A program made the position numbers and the translations under genes. This document shows, piece by piece, positions 37,365 through 49,808 of a stretch of DNA of 64,000 nt. Within the stretch, counting starts at the first letter, position 1; every line of letters starts with the position of its first letter. This stretch comes from Triops longicaudatus (taxonomy: Eukaryota > Arthropoda > Branchiopoda > Notostraca > Triopsidae): contig JAGQDJ010000020.1 of assembly GCA_022885665.1 (NCBI GenBank), positions 62,001-126,000 of the forward strand, given 5' to 3'. The notes under the pieces were generated by a model. The model did no database searches, was not told the origin of the DNA, and saw nothing but the letters and a program-made list of their open reading frames with translations.

Positions 37365-40300
37365 CTACTGTGTCACAAAGACTCCGTCTTTAGCTTCGAT
37401 ACTATCCGCAACCGAATCTTGTATATCAGAGCTGGTGGAAGGTTCATCGGGTTGAACCACGGGTTCAAGCGATTCTTGTTTCATTTGTGTTTCTTCGGAC
37501 ATTCCTTCTTTTACGACTGTCTCGGGAACACAGGAAGCTTCGTCGTCGACTTGAATCACCGGCGATGGAGGAGCAGGTGGAATTGTTTCCTGAAACGGGA
37601 AAAATAATATTTTGAAATTTTGTTTATGGTCCATGCAAGTCACACAGCATTCGATGTGTATTTGAACGTCAGACTATTCTGAACAAAAAGCGCGTTTTTC
37701 TTTATCGATTTCGGCTAATTTTCGACTAAAAAGGAAACAGTTTGAGTTAACAGAAAACTGCAGAATCGAATAAGCTACCGAGGCCTACCGTTTCATAAAA
37801 TGTTCAGTTATAACACGCGTTCAGAATGACTCTATTTGACAATGTTTAAAAATAAAATGATTGAGTTGATAAGAATTTAATAAACGACGACCTTACCAGC
37901 GAATTTATGTCTGGGAAAGGGAGCAAGCTGCGGTGTAACACACATCGGAGGTGATCTGAGATATTGGGCACTGGTTCGCCACATTCCTCGTCACCAGGAT
38001 TGATCACAGCGCCACACTTGCGGAACAAATTCTGGTTTCGATCCTAAAAAAATCAATAAAATAAAACGCATTAATTATGAGTAATTTTAACACTTACGAG
38101 TGACTTCTACAAGTTAAAATTTTAAATAAGTGTTTCAGGTATAAAAGTCTACAATGACAGTTCGATTATTTTTTTCTGAAATCTTATGGATTTATAGTTT
38201 TGCTAATTTTTAATTTGTTGAAATAAAAAATAAAACCTTTTGATTTTAATTGCTACTTTCTTCATATATTGCTTTTTTCCTTTACGTTAAAACTTATGTG
38301 ATTTTTTTATTTAATTAAATTTTAGTCTTTCGTATGTTTATTTTTTATTTCTATTAGCTTTTATTTTATCTAACTATTTTTTGAGTTTTTTTTACCTGAA
38401 GAATGTGTTTGGCACAATAACGGGACAGCGGCATGACTACATTCGTGCATTTGAAGCCTTCGGAGACGTGGACGCACTTGGGTTCAATGGACGGTTTGAA
38501 ATTCGCGCCTTCCAAAGCTTGCAAGCGTTTTTCTTGTACTTGGCGATGCAACAATGCTTCTCTGCCCCAATGCTTGTGGTATCTTTGCATAGCTCGCAAC
38601 TTTTGCAATACTTTTCGGTCAGCTGGCGTTTCACCGGCCAATGGCAAAGGTCCTATCATAGTAAAATTTTTCACAAATATTTAGAATTATTTTGTAATAT
38701 GTTAATGAACTATTTCATGGCTTTTTAACTAATTTTTAGTTTATTTCTTATTTTTTCCCAGAATAAATTCAACTCTTTAGGATCTGTTGTATTTATTATT
38801 ATTATATTTTGTATTTATTATATATTATGGGCCATTTGTTGTATTTTAAAGTCATTGTTATTTTATCTTGATTTAGTTACCGTGTTTCATTTATTTAAGT
38901 TTTGCTAGGATTTTTATAGTTTAATTTTTAGAGTTTCATTTCGTCTTTCTCACCTAATGTTTCTCTTTCCTTTCTCGCGGCGAGTATGAATTTCCGTTTC
39001 GAGTCTTTCAGCTGTACCTGAAGGCGTTTACACTGTTCTACGTACAACGATTGCAGGCGCATCAGCTTTTCGCGCGTTATCGACGCCACTTCTTCGGCTG
39101 TATAAACTCCCGCGTGCCTAATAAACCGAAAAACACCAACACTAAACACAAACTCTACCAAAAAATAATGTTCTTTTGTACCTTAAAGGGTCTTCGACAT
39201 CGCTGTCGATGCTTTCGGGTTCAGATTCCAAATCTCCTTTCCACGTTTGGTCCACAGTGACGTACTCTGCATCGCTATCAGACTCGCTGGCGTATTCAAC
39301 GAGCTTAGTGTTTTTCGTACGAGCTAAATAAGGCTTCGGATCTAAAGAAACGAACAATTAATGCTTATACACATTTTTAATAAATTGTAGCAAGAAAATC
39401 CATCAATTTTTCAAAAAGACATTCTTTGAAAATATATTTTAAATGATTTTTTTTAAGGAATTTTTAGAATTTAAAGTAGAATTACTGTCAAGATCAAACG
39501 CTGGCGGATTTCCATCCAACGATACATGATGTTGTAATTCGCCCAAGTACGTCTCGGCTGATTCGGCTGGTCGTTTCTTGCAACAAGAACGCATCCGATG
39601 AAGCATATGAAGTTTGGCGTGTTCGAGACATAACCTTTTCAATAGTGCAGTAATTAATTTAATAGGTTGGACAGAAAATGTTTTATTTCGGAATTTTAGA
39701 ATTACATAGACATGAAAAAAAATGTATCTGAATGAATAATTCGATATTTACCCATCTTTTCGCTCTCCTTGGCGCACAGCGTTAGTGCACGTTTTGGTGG
39801 TATTAGGGTAGACGAACGTGCAAGGTTTGTAGGGTGCATTTTTGTCTTCTAGGATGTGATAAATGCAGTAGCGAAATCCTTCCACGGCGTCATGACTGCA
39901 AGAAAAGGGCGCAAAGTGGCAATTTCTGGGAATTGTTGAAGCTACTGAGCTTTGCTTGGTTTGATGCACTAAACTGGCTTTTGCTGCCTGCATGGCAAAT
40001 GCCTGTAAAATTTTTGGAAATTAAAACATTTGTAAGTGATTCTTTGTGAATTTTTTGGTAGAAAGTTGTTACAGATTTTTGTGGAATTTTTGCAGTGGTT
40101 TTTGTCTGAGATAAAGCCGCTTGAAAGCAAAATTGGAGCAACCGACAGGGTGGAAAAATAAACGAAAACTCAAGAGGGCACACAAAACCAACACAAACAA
40201 AAGTAACCCCGTGACCCGAGATTCTGGTGCGAGAAAAAAATAAAACAAAGAAAGTTTAATATCAAGCTAGATTTTGTAAAATAAAGCAATTTTTAGTGTG

Positions 40301-40377
40301 AAAACTAGAAGATTTGATAGGGAAATTACCGTCAAATACTGAGAATCAAAACTGCGACCGCAGTGGCACGCCAACAT
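37365..40377 (-). CDS. KANSL2: KAT8 regulatory NSL complex subunit 2
   Basis: Eight exons on the minus strand: 40377-40330, 40002-39752, 39634-39486, 39341-39182, 39117-38954, 38652-38396, 38043-37897 and 37589-37365, joining in phase to 466 residues (human about 492). Two C3HC3H-type cysteine-histidine modules are visible. The first is CHFAPFSCSHDAVEGFRYCIYH with CTFVYPNTTKTC and CLEHAKLH. The second is CVHVSEGFKCTNVVMPLSRYC, AKHIL, CG and CGEP with LRCVLH. A long helical, basic-acidic segment (TREKLMRLQSLYVEQCKRLQ) separates them. The C-terminal exon is acidic and Pro/Ser-rich. KANSL2 is a core NSL complex subunit; the paired Zn modules are its family signature. Exon 1 (MLACHCGRSFDSQYLT) is only 48 nt and rests on its donor and phase. 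Confidence 0.9.
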
Positions 40378-41303
40378 TGCCAAGGTAAACTATCCTATGT
40401 CAATAGTTCAACGTTGCCAGATTGTCTGCGGCGTGCGATGTTGCCGAACCCATGCATTCCAGTTACGCGGTTCGCTCTCGACCAGCCTGCCCTACGCTAG
40501 CATATTAGCCTCTGTATACGCGTAAGGGAAGGCTTCCCGTGGCTTTAAGTCCGCGCGTGGGATAACGCGCTTATGGTCAAATACATGGGGAGATTTTATT
40601 AAGGATTTCGGGAACACAGCTACATGTTTTACGTAAGTTTTTCAATGGCAAAGCTCAGCTTTTGTTTGTAAAGGTATTAACTAGAGATTTTTTGTTAAGA
40701 AATGCTTTATTAATTTAGAAAATTGAGCTCAAAATTGAAAACTATCGATTTCATCGTGTATGAAATGTTTGTTAAATGTAAAAAACTAAAAAAATAGAAT
40801 TTAAATCTGTGAATATCTAGAAGTTGAAGCCTACTGTATACCATACTCCCTTATGGGTGATTTAAAAGGGAATTTCTCAGCATTAATGTGACGAAAACTG
40901 TCATTGATATTTTCCCAGTATTTTTTTTTTTTACAGTAAAGTTATTCTGGATTATGTTTACGGATGGAGTTCGTACTCGCGTCATTATAGAAAAGCGTCC
41001 TTACAGTTATTTTCTTTTTGAGGCCACTCTGAGTAAGCTATACATGCTCGGAGCAGCCAAAGGAAAATGACATAAGATTTGAACTAGGCATTACGCGGTT
41101 TCGCGTACTGCGCTTTTTGCGGGCAAACTCGGTTCCTGTTCGTGGTCAAACTCGGTTTTTGCGTCACCCCAAGTAAGGAAACCAATGCTGTAACTAAAAA
41201 CAAACTTTCTGGAATAGTGGCTGTTAGCCTGTTGTTGGTAGACTTCCAAGACAATTGGAATCATTTTTTGCCATTGTTCTAGTTACCTCTATGTTTGTTA
41301 ATT
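40378..41303. other. Intergenic, with one candidate small 3' exon
   Basis: Contains the KANSL2 upstream region (GC-richer, about 40,380-40,560). A possible plus-strand terminal exon at 40937-41070 follows a very strong polypyrimidine tract and cag, and reads on to a TGA with the ending EATLSKLYMLGAAKGK. No upstream exon with a matching phase and ATG was found and I do not recognise the peptide, so it is not called as a gene. Confidence 0.35.
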
Positions 41304-42205
41304 ATGAACAATAGCGTCCGCACAATGAGCTCACTTAAGCAGAATTTTCGTGTAAGTTTCATCAGTAAAACCAATTATTGTACGAACATGTGCCGTTTTA
41401 ACCTTGCTGCATTTAGTTCTCTTTTTTTACCGGATTTGCTGTAGCTCTGCAATTTACAACAGTAAAACCTTGCTAACAGACTTCCAAGGAGACGAAGAAT
41501 TCGTTTGTCATGTCTGATTATTCGTAATAGCCAGAAATAGCTTAATTGCCTTTTTATTTCGACGGAATATTTTAACCCTGTCCGCAATTGCTGGTTTGTC
41601 TGTTATTAACGGTGTCTGTTATGACAATGTTTAGCTGTATCATAGCTTTTCCATTGCAACTGAAATTAATCCAATTTTTTAACATTATTTTTATCCAGTT
41701 GACCCCCGAAGAGGTCTTTAAGTTTCTGAACCGTTTCTTTGATGACAAAGTAATCGGAGTAACGGCCTCTTCGGCTGTTGGGGGCGCTGCAATCACGGGG
41801 ATTGCGACGCTCATTGGCGCTTTGCTACTCGGGCCTCGAGGATTCATCGCCGGTAGGCTTTAAAGAGGGCGGGGCTTACCGCCTGCTTGCGTTACTATTT
41901 AAGAAAATATATGTTTATGTATTTTTTAAAATTTAATCCATCCAGGAGCCGGCGCGGGTAGTATGCTAAGCTACTGCTTGTATAAAGATAAATTCTCCGG
42001 TCTTGTGGATATTTGGAAAAGCCTGAGCAGTGACGCTCGATGGAAAATCGCATTGCTGTTTATGGAGTGGTTACTTCGTCAAGTGTTGCCTTATGCCGTA
42101 GAATCTGCAGTCGAATTCCTCGAACAAGTCAAACTCGACCAGACTCTACTGTACGCTATCGTAAAATTTTTGTCATCGATTCTTGAAAAGCCAAGCAAAC
42201 AATAA
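41304..42205 (+). CDS. C19orf12-like membrane protein
   Basis: Three exons: 41304-41351, 41699-41852 and 41946-42205, giving 153 residues, near the 141-152 of human C19orf12. A glycine/alanine-rich hydrophobic hairpin (SAVGGAAITGIATLIGALLL, GPRGFIAG, AGAGS) lies at about residues 37-75. The later helical half has RWKIALLFMEWLLRQVLPY and ends with ILEKPSKQ. This layout, a glycine-zipper hairpin then amphipathic helices, is that of the C19orf12 family, associated in humans with neurodegeneration with brain iron accumulation and located at mitochondria, ER and lipid droplets. Similarity is moderate, so the assignment is at family level. The start exon MNNSVRTMSS is inferred from its gtaagt donor; the internal ATG eight codons later is an alternative. 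Confidence 0.75.
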
Positions 42206-42984
42206 TAGGGAACATAACGCATTTGCACTACCGTTGTTGCAACGACAATGCTAAAATGGCTACAAGTGCAACTTGGTTATAATTTGTGAGCGAATAGGGT
42301 TCACAAATGTTTCCATACCAATCAATATAAAACTACCGAAACGAAGATTGAGAATTATGCTTTTTCCTGTATATTACGTAATTTTTTTCAGCTTTCCTGC
42401 TTAATCATGTGAGGACTTACTCTGCATAACATCTCTGCATAACATAACTTCGCCGCAAATTTCGGGTACAACAGAATCTCGTTATAGTGGAACTATACTA
42501 GAAAATAAAGAACACTTCGGCGTATCCAAGATAATGCTTTCAGGAGCTTTTTTTGAACTTCAAGGGAATTAGAAATAAAGAATTTTGATAACCCAAGTTT
42601 CCCTAATCTATCTGAAATTCGCCTACCTTCGTGCTGGGATAAAGAACACTATCGAAAAGATTTTTCTTTTTAAAGCCAAGTTCCATAACCCAACTAGAAT
42701 TCGCTCAGTTTGTGCGTTCATATGTATACAATAGGCTACGTGCATTACTTGCACTATACTCCAGTGTATGAAGTATAGGAAAATGCGTACTCCTTAGCGT
42801 TCCATTTTTTTCCATTCAACTGACACCTGAGTGATTCTCGCGCTTATCTCAAACACATAAAAAATCGTCATAGAAGGAACCTTGACAAGCCTGAAGAAGC
42901 ACACGGTTCAATTCTCTTTCTAAACAAGTATCCTTTGAAAAAAAAAACCATCAATAAGTGTTAATTTTTAAGACAATAAAGAAA
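42206..42984. other. Intergenic, no gene seen
   Basis: Separates the C19orf12-like gene from cathepsin L. A solo pogo-like terminus (CAGAATCTCGTTATAG) begins at 42472. The cathepsin promoter is expected near 42,840-42,950. Nothing else was identified. Confidence 0.4.
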
Positions 42985-44808
42985 ATGAACTTGTTAATTC
43001 TAATTATACTCAGCGTTGCTATATTTACGCAAGCCTCATACATTCCCAACGCCGAGTTAGACTCGCAATGGGAGAGTTTCAAAGTAAGTAATAGAACTAG
43101 CTTTTGCCTTAGTATTCTGTCTTTATATTACGGAAATCTTTAGGTCAAATATGGAAAAGTCTACAATAGTCTCGAAGAACGTATTCGTCGCCAGAACTAC
43201 GAAGAAAACATGGCGTTCATAACCCAACACAACAAAGAATTCGCTGCTGGTCTCCACACGTACACTGTCGCTGAGAATCACCTAACTGATTTGGTACAGT
43301 TCCACTAATTAGCTTAATCAGAATTAGATTAACTTAATTCACATCAACTTACGTCTCGTTTATACAACACCAGTCTTACGAAGAACGCAAAGCGATGAAC
43401 AAAGCTCGAGCACCAGTTCACCAAACTCCACCTAAGATCCATGTGTCTCCAAACTTGATTAATCCCACAGCTGTTGAAGTAATTTAATACAAAAGAACTT
43501 GAATTGAGAATGTAGAAATAACGTTTGAGCCAAAAATTAGGTTGACTACCGGAACGATCCATGCATGCCACCTGTTAGGAACCAAGGAATGTGTGGCGCG
43601 TACGTAAAATTCCGTTTTTGACAACGTAGCCTAGATGAGACTCGGCACTTCAGTCAATTGTAATGCGAAGGAAAAATAATGTAAATCATAGTTTTTGAAC
43701 AACTGACAAGTGGCTTGGAGGGTGTAAAAGATCAGGGGCAAAACAAATATCGAGACACATGAATGCTAGACAATTTCAGCCACTAAGTGGCAACTTAAAG
43801 CGAAACGTTACAATTGACCCGAGTCTCCTTTACTTTGTTCGTTTCAACGAAGAGTTTTATATTTCACAAATTTTCTAATTCGCATAAACATTTCTAGTTG
43901 TTGGGCGTTTTCTGCTATAGGTAAAGAGCAACAATCTTGAAAATTAACTTTTTAGAATGTGACAAGTTTTAAATGAAACTTTGTTTAGGTGTTCTGGAAT
44001 TTGAAACATGCAAAGCCACCGGAAGTGCCGCAGATTTAAGGTATTGCTGCTATTGTGTTAATCAAGTGTAATAAGTAACCACATTCTTTTCCGTAGCGAG
44101 CAAAATCTGGTCGATTGCACCGAAAAATACGGCAACTTTGGTTGTAACGGAGGCTGGTATGGTTCAGCCTACGATTACATTATTGACAACAATGGAGTTG
44201 ACACCGAAGTTTCATATCCTTACTCAGCTGCTGTAAAGAATTCTTCCATATTCTCTTATTTAATGTTAATGACTAATTATAAGCCTAGTACTCCATTTTT
44301 TCATTTCTCAAGAATGTTTCTTTAACACCATTATTTTATCGTCTTCATGTTCATTCTTTCCTTTCATTCTGTTGTACATAGTTAGAATTTATTTGATGAT
44401 TGTTTTCGTATCTTGATTGATTTCTTTATTGTTATTTAGAGTGGTGAATGTCAGTTTAATCCAGCTGCAGTGGGAGCCGTCATTAAAAGTTACATTATTT
44501 TAATCCCGGGCCCTGCTTCAATGGTTGCTGCTTTGAACGAGGAACATATCATCAACGTAGCAATCGATGCCAGTCGTCCCGGTTTCTCTTTCTACAGCAG
44601 CGGAGTTTACGACGATCCTACCTGCACAACCAACGTCGATCACGCAGTCATTGTTGTCGGCTACGGAACAGTCGACAGCAGCGGTACGGAGTACTGGATT
44701 GTCCGTAACAGCTGGGGTGCAGCTTGGGGTGAAACTGGGTACATCAGGATGCGCCGTGGTGTTGATCTTTGTGCTATTGAAGATTATCCCATGATTATTG
44801 TCCTCTAG
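42985..44808 (+). CDS. Secreted cathepsin L-like cysteine protease
   Basis: Eight exons: 42985-43083, 43144-43293, 43374-43478, 43541-43599, 43898-43920, 43989-44040, 44097-44232 and 44440-44808, joining to 330 residues, the usual cathepsin L length. Residues 1-17 are a signal peptide (MNLLILIILSVAIFTQA). The I29 inhibitor propeptide follows (WESFKVKYGKVYNSLEERIR and on). The mature papain fold has QGMCGACWAFSA with catalytic Cys139, GCNGG, His276 in NVDHAVIVVGYG and Asn298 in RNSWGAAWGETGY. The 23-nt fifth exon encodes only ACWAFSAI and part of a Gly, so the nucleophile sits in a micro-exon. The usual CGSC is CGAC here. The enzyme would act in lysosomes or outside the cell. The ATG at 42985 begins the signal peptide; an upstream in-frame ATG at 42958 would add nine polar residues. 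Confidence 0.94.
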
Positions 44809-44958
44809 ATCAATTTAATCCTTTTGGGTATGGTTGGAAACTTTGGGCAGAATTGTTAATAATGGAAACACTGGTTCATAAAAAGCTTACAACTGCATGG
44901 GTAAAGGCAATGGTTATCCAGCTTAAGCAGTTTCATCACCTTGACGAAAAAATTGTAA

Positions 44959-44964
44959 AATAAA
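44959..44964 (+). terminator. Cathepsin polyadenylation signal
   Basis: AATAAA lies about 150 bp after the cathepsin stop codon and is the first canonical signal on this strand downstream of it. Confidence 0.5.
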
Positions 44965-45242
44965 TATTCAAGTTGCTTATGGGAAAATTTGGATTGATTT
45001 CTTGCACTGGTTAGACTACTAGTAAGTTATAATATAACTTTAGTTATATAAGTTAAAACTAGTGCTCTGTATTTAAAGAAATGTTTCTTCGAAAATAAGC
45101 TTGAATTTCTGGCACTTAATTTTGGAATAATCACAGAGTTGGCTAGCAAGAGGTATCGCAATAAAATGCTCAATAAAAATGAAAAATCAGCTAGAAAAAT
45201 TACTGCCTTTAACAATGGTGTCTTTTGCTTAGAATTCGTGCT

Positions 45243-45676
45243 TTATTTATTGACTGTATTGCCGCCATCTTCCGCTTCGCCTTGAAACTCGCAAGTAAGA
45301 GTTTGTGGCGTCACAAATTGACTGTCAAGGAAAACATTCTTATGACATTTGCAAACAATCTTCGCTTTCGTTTCAACAATTTTCAACTCTGACGTAAATT
45401 ATAAAAATTTCAATCGCAATTACGTTATAAAATATAACCAAGATGTCCTAATGTAAAACGTCGTTTTTAAATAAAAAAAAACAAGATTTAAATACGTGAA
45501 ACTTGAATCTTGAAACCTGAATCGTATGAGAACTATCGTTGCAGTAAGAATGAACAACAAAATATTCCTAAATAAATAATTTCGAGCATGCTTCTGCGGT
45601 TTACGTTTGCGCCGGCTCGGTAATTGCCATTCGCTCTCTTGCCACACTGCGGTTCGCTGTGCACTATCGCTCAAAC
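45243..45676 (-). other. Possible small gene, two coding-like segments
   Basis: Two stretches on the minus strand look coding but I do not recognise them. The upstream one begins after a tttgcag acceptor at 45676 and reads LSDSAQRTAVWQESEWQLPS, then a basic RRKRKPQKHAR run, then a hydrophobic NILLFILTATIVLI. The downstream one, about 45389-45243, reads ELKIVETKAKIVCKCHKN and on to CEFQGEAEDGGNTVNK before a stop that overlaps an AATAAA. No first exon with an ATG was found, and the donor between the segments is weak in all phases tried. It could be a small membrane protein gene or chance. Confidence 0.25.
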
Positions 45677-48600
45677 CTGCAAAACCGGTTAGTGGTGTAT
45701 GTCAACAATGGGGTAAGTGATTTGTTTGCATTTCTCTCATAGTGCACCCTGACCGTCTGTATTTTCTTACAGATAAGTTAATAAACTAGCATGTTAGCTG
45801 TTTCACACCATAAAAAGGCTTAGACCTATGTAGTTTAGTTATTAAAGCGATAACAAATTCAAGTCAACGTTCGAGCCCAGGTTAAGGGCGGGGTTTCAGG
45901 CATCGCAATGCAGAAAGGCGCGGTTTTTGTTTACATTATAATATTACGGCTTAGGAATCCATTCTGTCTTTAGTTTGAACCTTCCACAAAAGTTTCGTGT
46001 GCTAAAGAAAGCTAAAGAAAAAAGCAACGCCCAAAGGGAGAATATTTGCTTATAGAAATTCGAATGAATTCTAAAATTATAAAAAATACGAAAAAGTCAC
46101 GTAAATACCCTGTAATAGACGTGAGAGATACATTGTCACATTCTCCGAAAACTAATATTCTTGCAGTATAATTATGAAGGGTTACTCGAAGGAAAAATAT
46201 CTTTTAAGTATTTTTTTGTCAATTATTAGTTGACTAATTAGGGAATCAAACAGTGTTTCCCAATTTATTTTGTGTAGAGTCGACCAAAGCTGCGTATTTG
46301 CTCATGAAAAATAAGCATATTGGTGTCTTCTTCCGGTATGTTTGCGAAAAAAAATAATTTAATGATTGCGTTTTTACGTACTTGGAGCGTTTAAACTTGA
46401 CCGTAAAAATACTTCAGAATGGTAAAATGCTATGAATTACAGTCATGTTAAGTTAAAGCTTGCAGAAAAAATAAAGAATGTCAGCGTCTATTAAGATCGT
46501 ACACCACATGGTCATTGACTTTCAAAGCGTTCCATTTTTGCATCTCTTGACAGCTGGCCAACTTGACTCCCTAATCACGTCCCTCAGTGCATTCACAGGC
46601 TTTCTCTAAATGTGGGAAAAAGTACTGCCTCTTTCGAAAAAGGCAACTCCATTTTTAGACGAAGTTCCTGGATACGACAACTTCCCGTTCCACCACATTC
46701 TTAAAAAATAATAAAACGAAAAATTGGGAAAATAAAGTAGTAAAAAAGTCTGTAAATAATTACAATATTTTAAACATTTATTAACGTTGTGGTACGTAAA
46801 TTAAGTTACAAGAAATAAACTCTACAAAAGGCCTTAAAAATAATAAAAACGCAGTAAATTAATAGGCATTATGATACGGTAGTTTTATTATTTACTTTTA
46901 TAGTAAATTAACAAAACCTCCGGTAAAAACGAAAATAAGAGTTTATTAATCAGTTTTTGTCAAACTTGAAAATAAATAAGTAATATTTCTATTGATGTCA
47001 AGCGTTAGTACATAAGTAAATTTTAAGTAAAATGATACAATTATATTAATTACACCGAGTTACAAAGCACAGGAAGAAATCATTGCGGAAAAAAAACTTG
47101 TAGTATCTGCCTTTATACTTCAAGAAACAAGTTTCTTAAATTGTCGTCAACGTTTTTGTTATTAAACCTTTGAATACGTCGAACTAAAAGGATTAAAAAC
47201 TCGAATAAATAAAATAAACGTTTACAGAAAACTTTAGTAATCGTGACTCCTACGCACAACGGTGTACAAGCTGTCAAGCTAAGGAAAAACTTGTTTGGCA
47301 ACTTCACACATGTTATTACCGGAGTTTGAAAAATGAAACGCCAAAAAACAAAAATTTTCTCCATGTTTGATGACTGGAACAGCACTGTGCGTGAGACTAG
47401 TATCCTATAAGTACTTTTTTTTCACGGAAAAAGAGTTTTTCGCAGCTTTTACTCCAATCGTTTCTACACGATTATCTCAGCTACCTTGAAATAGGTTCAT
47501 TATGGTATTAGTTCTACCGTAACTTCACAAATTGTTGTTACGACTCAGATTCGGGCAATTTCAGCTTAAATTTTGTGAATTTTGCGCTTCTAATTTTTAC
47601 TGAACTCACGTAACCGATTTTAGTACTTTAATTAAAGTGGGTGTTGAGCTTGAATTTACGCGGAAATTTGAATTGTAAGATTTTTTGGAATTTTTCTTTA
47701 TTGTAGAACAATTTAGCACTGTAATATATTACTATATAGTAACATACATCTATCACTGAAATTTTGGAATCGTAAAAAAATTAAGCCGGTTATTCCAGAA
47801 ACTGGGAAGGGAACCCTTGCTAATGACGCAAAGCGTTAAATGAAGGACGATAGCCGGTGATGTCACTTTTAGTTGTTTATTTTAACTTTAAGCTTACGAC
47901 AATCCAGTTTTATGCTGAAGAAACGGGACTGGTTCGAAAGGAGGTCAAAAAAGGAATAAATGTCATAGGCTGGGTGCACGGGATTTCATTCTTATCAACA
48001 ATGAATTTTAACATTACGGAGGGCGGCGAAGAAATTTGACTGTTGGGTAACAATGAAATATTTAACGGGCTTAGAGTCTGAAACTGTACTTAGACATCGG
48101 GTTAACTTTAAATTAATTTCATTTTTAAACGATAACATAACAAAATAGTTCTTTCCGGATTCAGTTCGGAACACCGGTATCAATTTGAGCGAGTTTATTC
48201 AAGTAATTATTAAAATTCAATTGTTGAGTGTATTTTTACGGAAAACCTGAGTTTCAAGATAATTTGAGAGTTTCTGAGCCATTTTAGCTTGTGTAACACA
48301 ACTTAGCAAATTTCATTAGTAACTACTTTAAATATTTGGTGTCTTGAATCGAGATTTTGTCAGTAATAAAGAAATGAATCGGCAAATTAATTCCAGAAGC
48401 ATTTTTAGAAGATAGAATCTAATTTACGTCCTGGAAATAGAGTAATGGAATTTTGCGTCTTTTACGAGAAAGTGTTACGAGGAAAACCGGGCTTGGTTAA
48501 AATAAATCACCAGTCTTGTTTAAAATTATTGCGTAGAAAGCCCGTTTTGCATCCGCGTTGCAAATGATACGTATTATCTCCCACTTTTTTATGACGTTGA

Positions 48601-49287
48601 GCTTCCATTTTTGTGAAATTTAAGTTCTTTATAAGCGAATTAGCTTCGTACCGCTCTGCGTTTCATCTAAAAGCTGCAGATTATGCACTATATAAATCGA
48701 AACAAACTCGTTTTTTTTATTTATTACGAAAACATGGCATAAACTAAAAAATATTTATGGAATTTTTAGACATAATTATTTTTATAATTTTTATTATATT
48801 ATATAGAAATAAACTGTTTTTTATCACATTTTTTTATATTATATAAAATAAACTATTCTTATAAAAACTTATAAACATAATTAAAGGCGTCTTCTTTAAA
48901 ATTTCGTAAAGTGTCTCAGCTAAAATAGATTTAATGAGGGATTTTAGATATTTTTTTCTCACGAAATTCACCGTAAATCGGTTTGATAATAAGATTGTCT
49001 CTATTCCGGGTGTTAAAAATAGAGCTGGGATTTTTTTTTTTAGTTCAATCTTTCGTTCTAGGAAGATTTAGTATGTGGGAAAAGAGAAAAGTCTCCTCAA
49101 CCTGAGGTGCGAATCACTGGTTGACTTTCTTGAACGTGACCAGTTAAAATAAAAAAAATGCACACACGTTAGTTTTAGCTCTCTTTTCTCTTCCCCTTTC
49201 CTTTTTTTCTTTCGGCTATCAGAAACCCCCAAGTGGGTTGGCCTGTGTTGTACAGATGTTGCTAGTTTACGTCGTCAGCGTCGTAAA

Positions 49288-49354
49288 ATGCTGCGCATAC
49301 ACAAAACGTTGCTCCCGCGAGCGTTTGGGCTTCAGTGCCACTCCATCCGTCTTC
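49288..49354 (+). other. Possible first exon with mitochondrial-type presequence
   Basis: From the ATG at 49288 the frame reads MLRIHKTLLPRAFGLQCHSI then RL before a strong gtaagt donor at 49355. The peptide has basic, hydrophobic and hydroxylated residues and no acidic ones, like a mitochondrial targeting sequence. The nearest acceptor (cag ending at 49428) leads to a stop after a few codons, so the rest of the gene is not established. It could also be a chance frame. Confidence 0.2.
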
Positions 49355-49565
49355 GTAAGTGGAAGTCTCGGGTAAATTCGCTCGTGAAGGATTCAATTAA
49401 CGCGTTCAAGTTTCCTTCTCTTGACAGTGATGCTCGTTGTGCTTCTTTAACGGACCTTAATTAACCTCCTTTTGTTACAAGTAATAAAAAAAATAACAAC
49501 CCTTTCCCATGAAAAGAACATTACAGCGCTATAGTTAGATATAGCGAAAATAGCAGATACTTCTA

Positions 49566-49732
49566 CAGTACCATCTCGTTATAACGAACCCTTGTGTAAG
49601 GAACTATGGGCTGTAATACGAAAAGTTGTAAAGTAGTGAATTAAGAAACTAAACCGAAAATCGTCTTGTCTGACGAACTTCTGAGACACCGAACAGTTTT
49701 GTTCTTAGGTTCGTTATAACGAGATTATACTG
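49566..49732. mobile_element. Pogo-like MITE
   Basis: This 167-bp element starts CAGTACCATCTCGTTATAAC and ends with the inverse, GTTATAACGAGATTATACTG. The inverted repeats are about 25 bp with two or three mismatches. CAG starts and ATAACGA blocks are typical of pogo/Tigger-type ends. TA precedes the left end, but the right flank is AA, so the target duplication is not intact. No coding capacity. Confidence 0.7.
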
Positions 49733-49808
49733 AATTTTCTCACGAAAGTAATTAAGAGTATTGTACAATTTTGTAAATAAGCTGAGATATTGCTCCAAAG
49801 AAACTTTT

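Noticed and set aside
45860..45890. GTTCGAGCCC, resembling a tRNA T-loop
   Set aside because: Flanks do not pair as a T-stem and no cloverleaf could be drawn.
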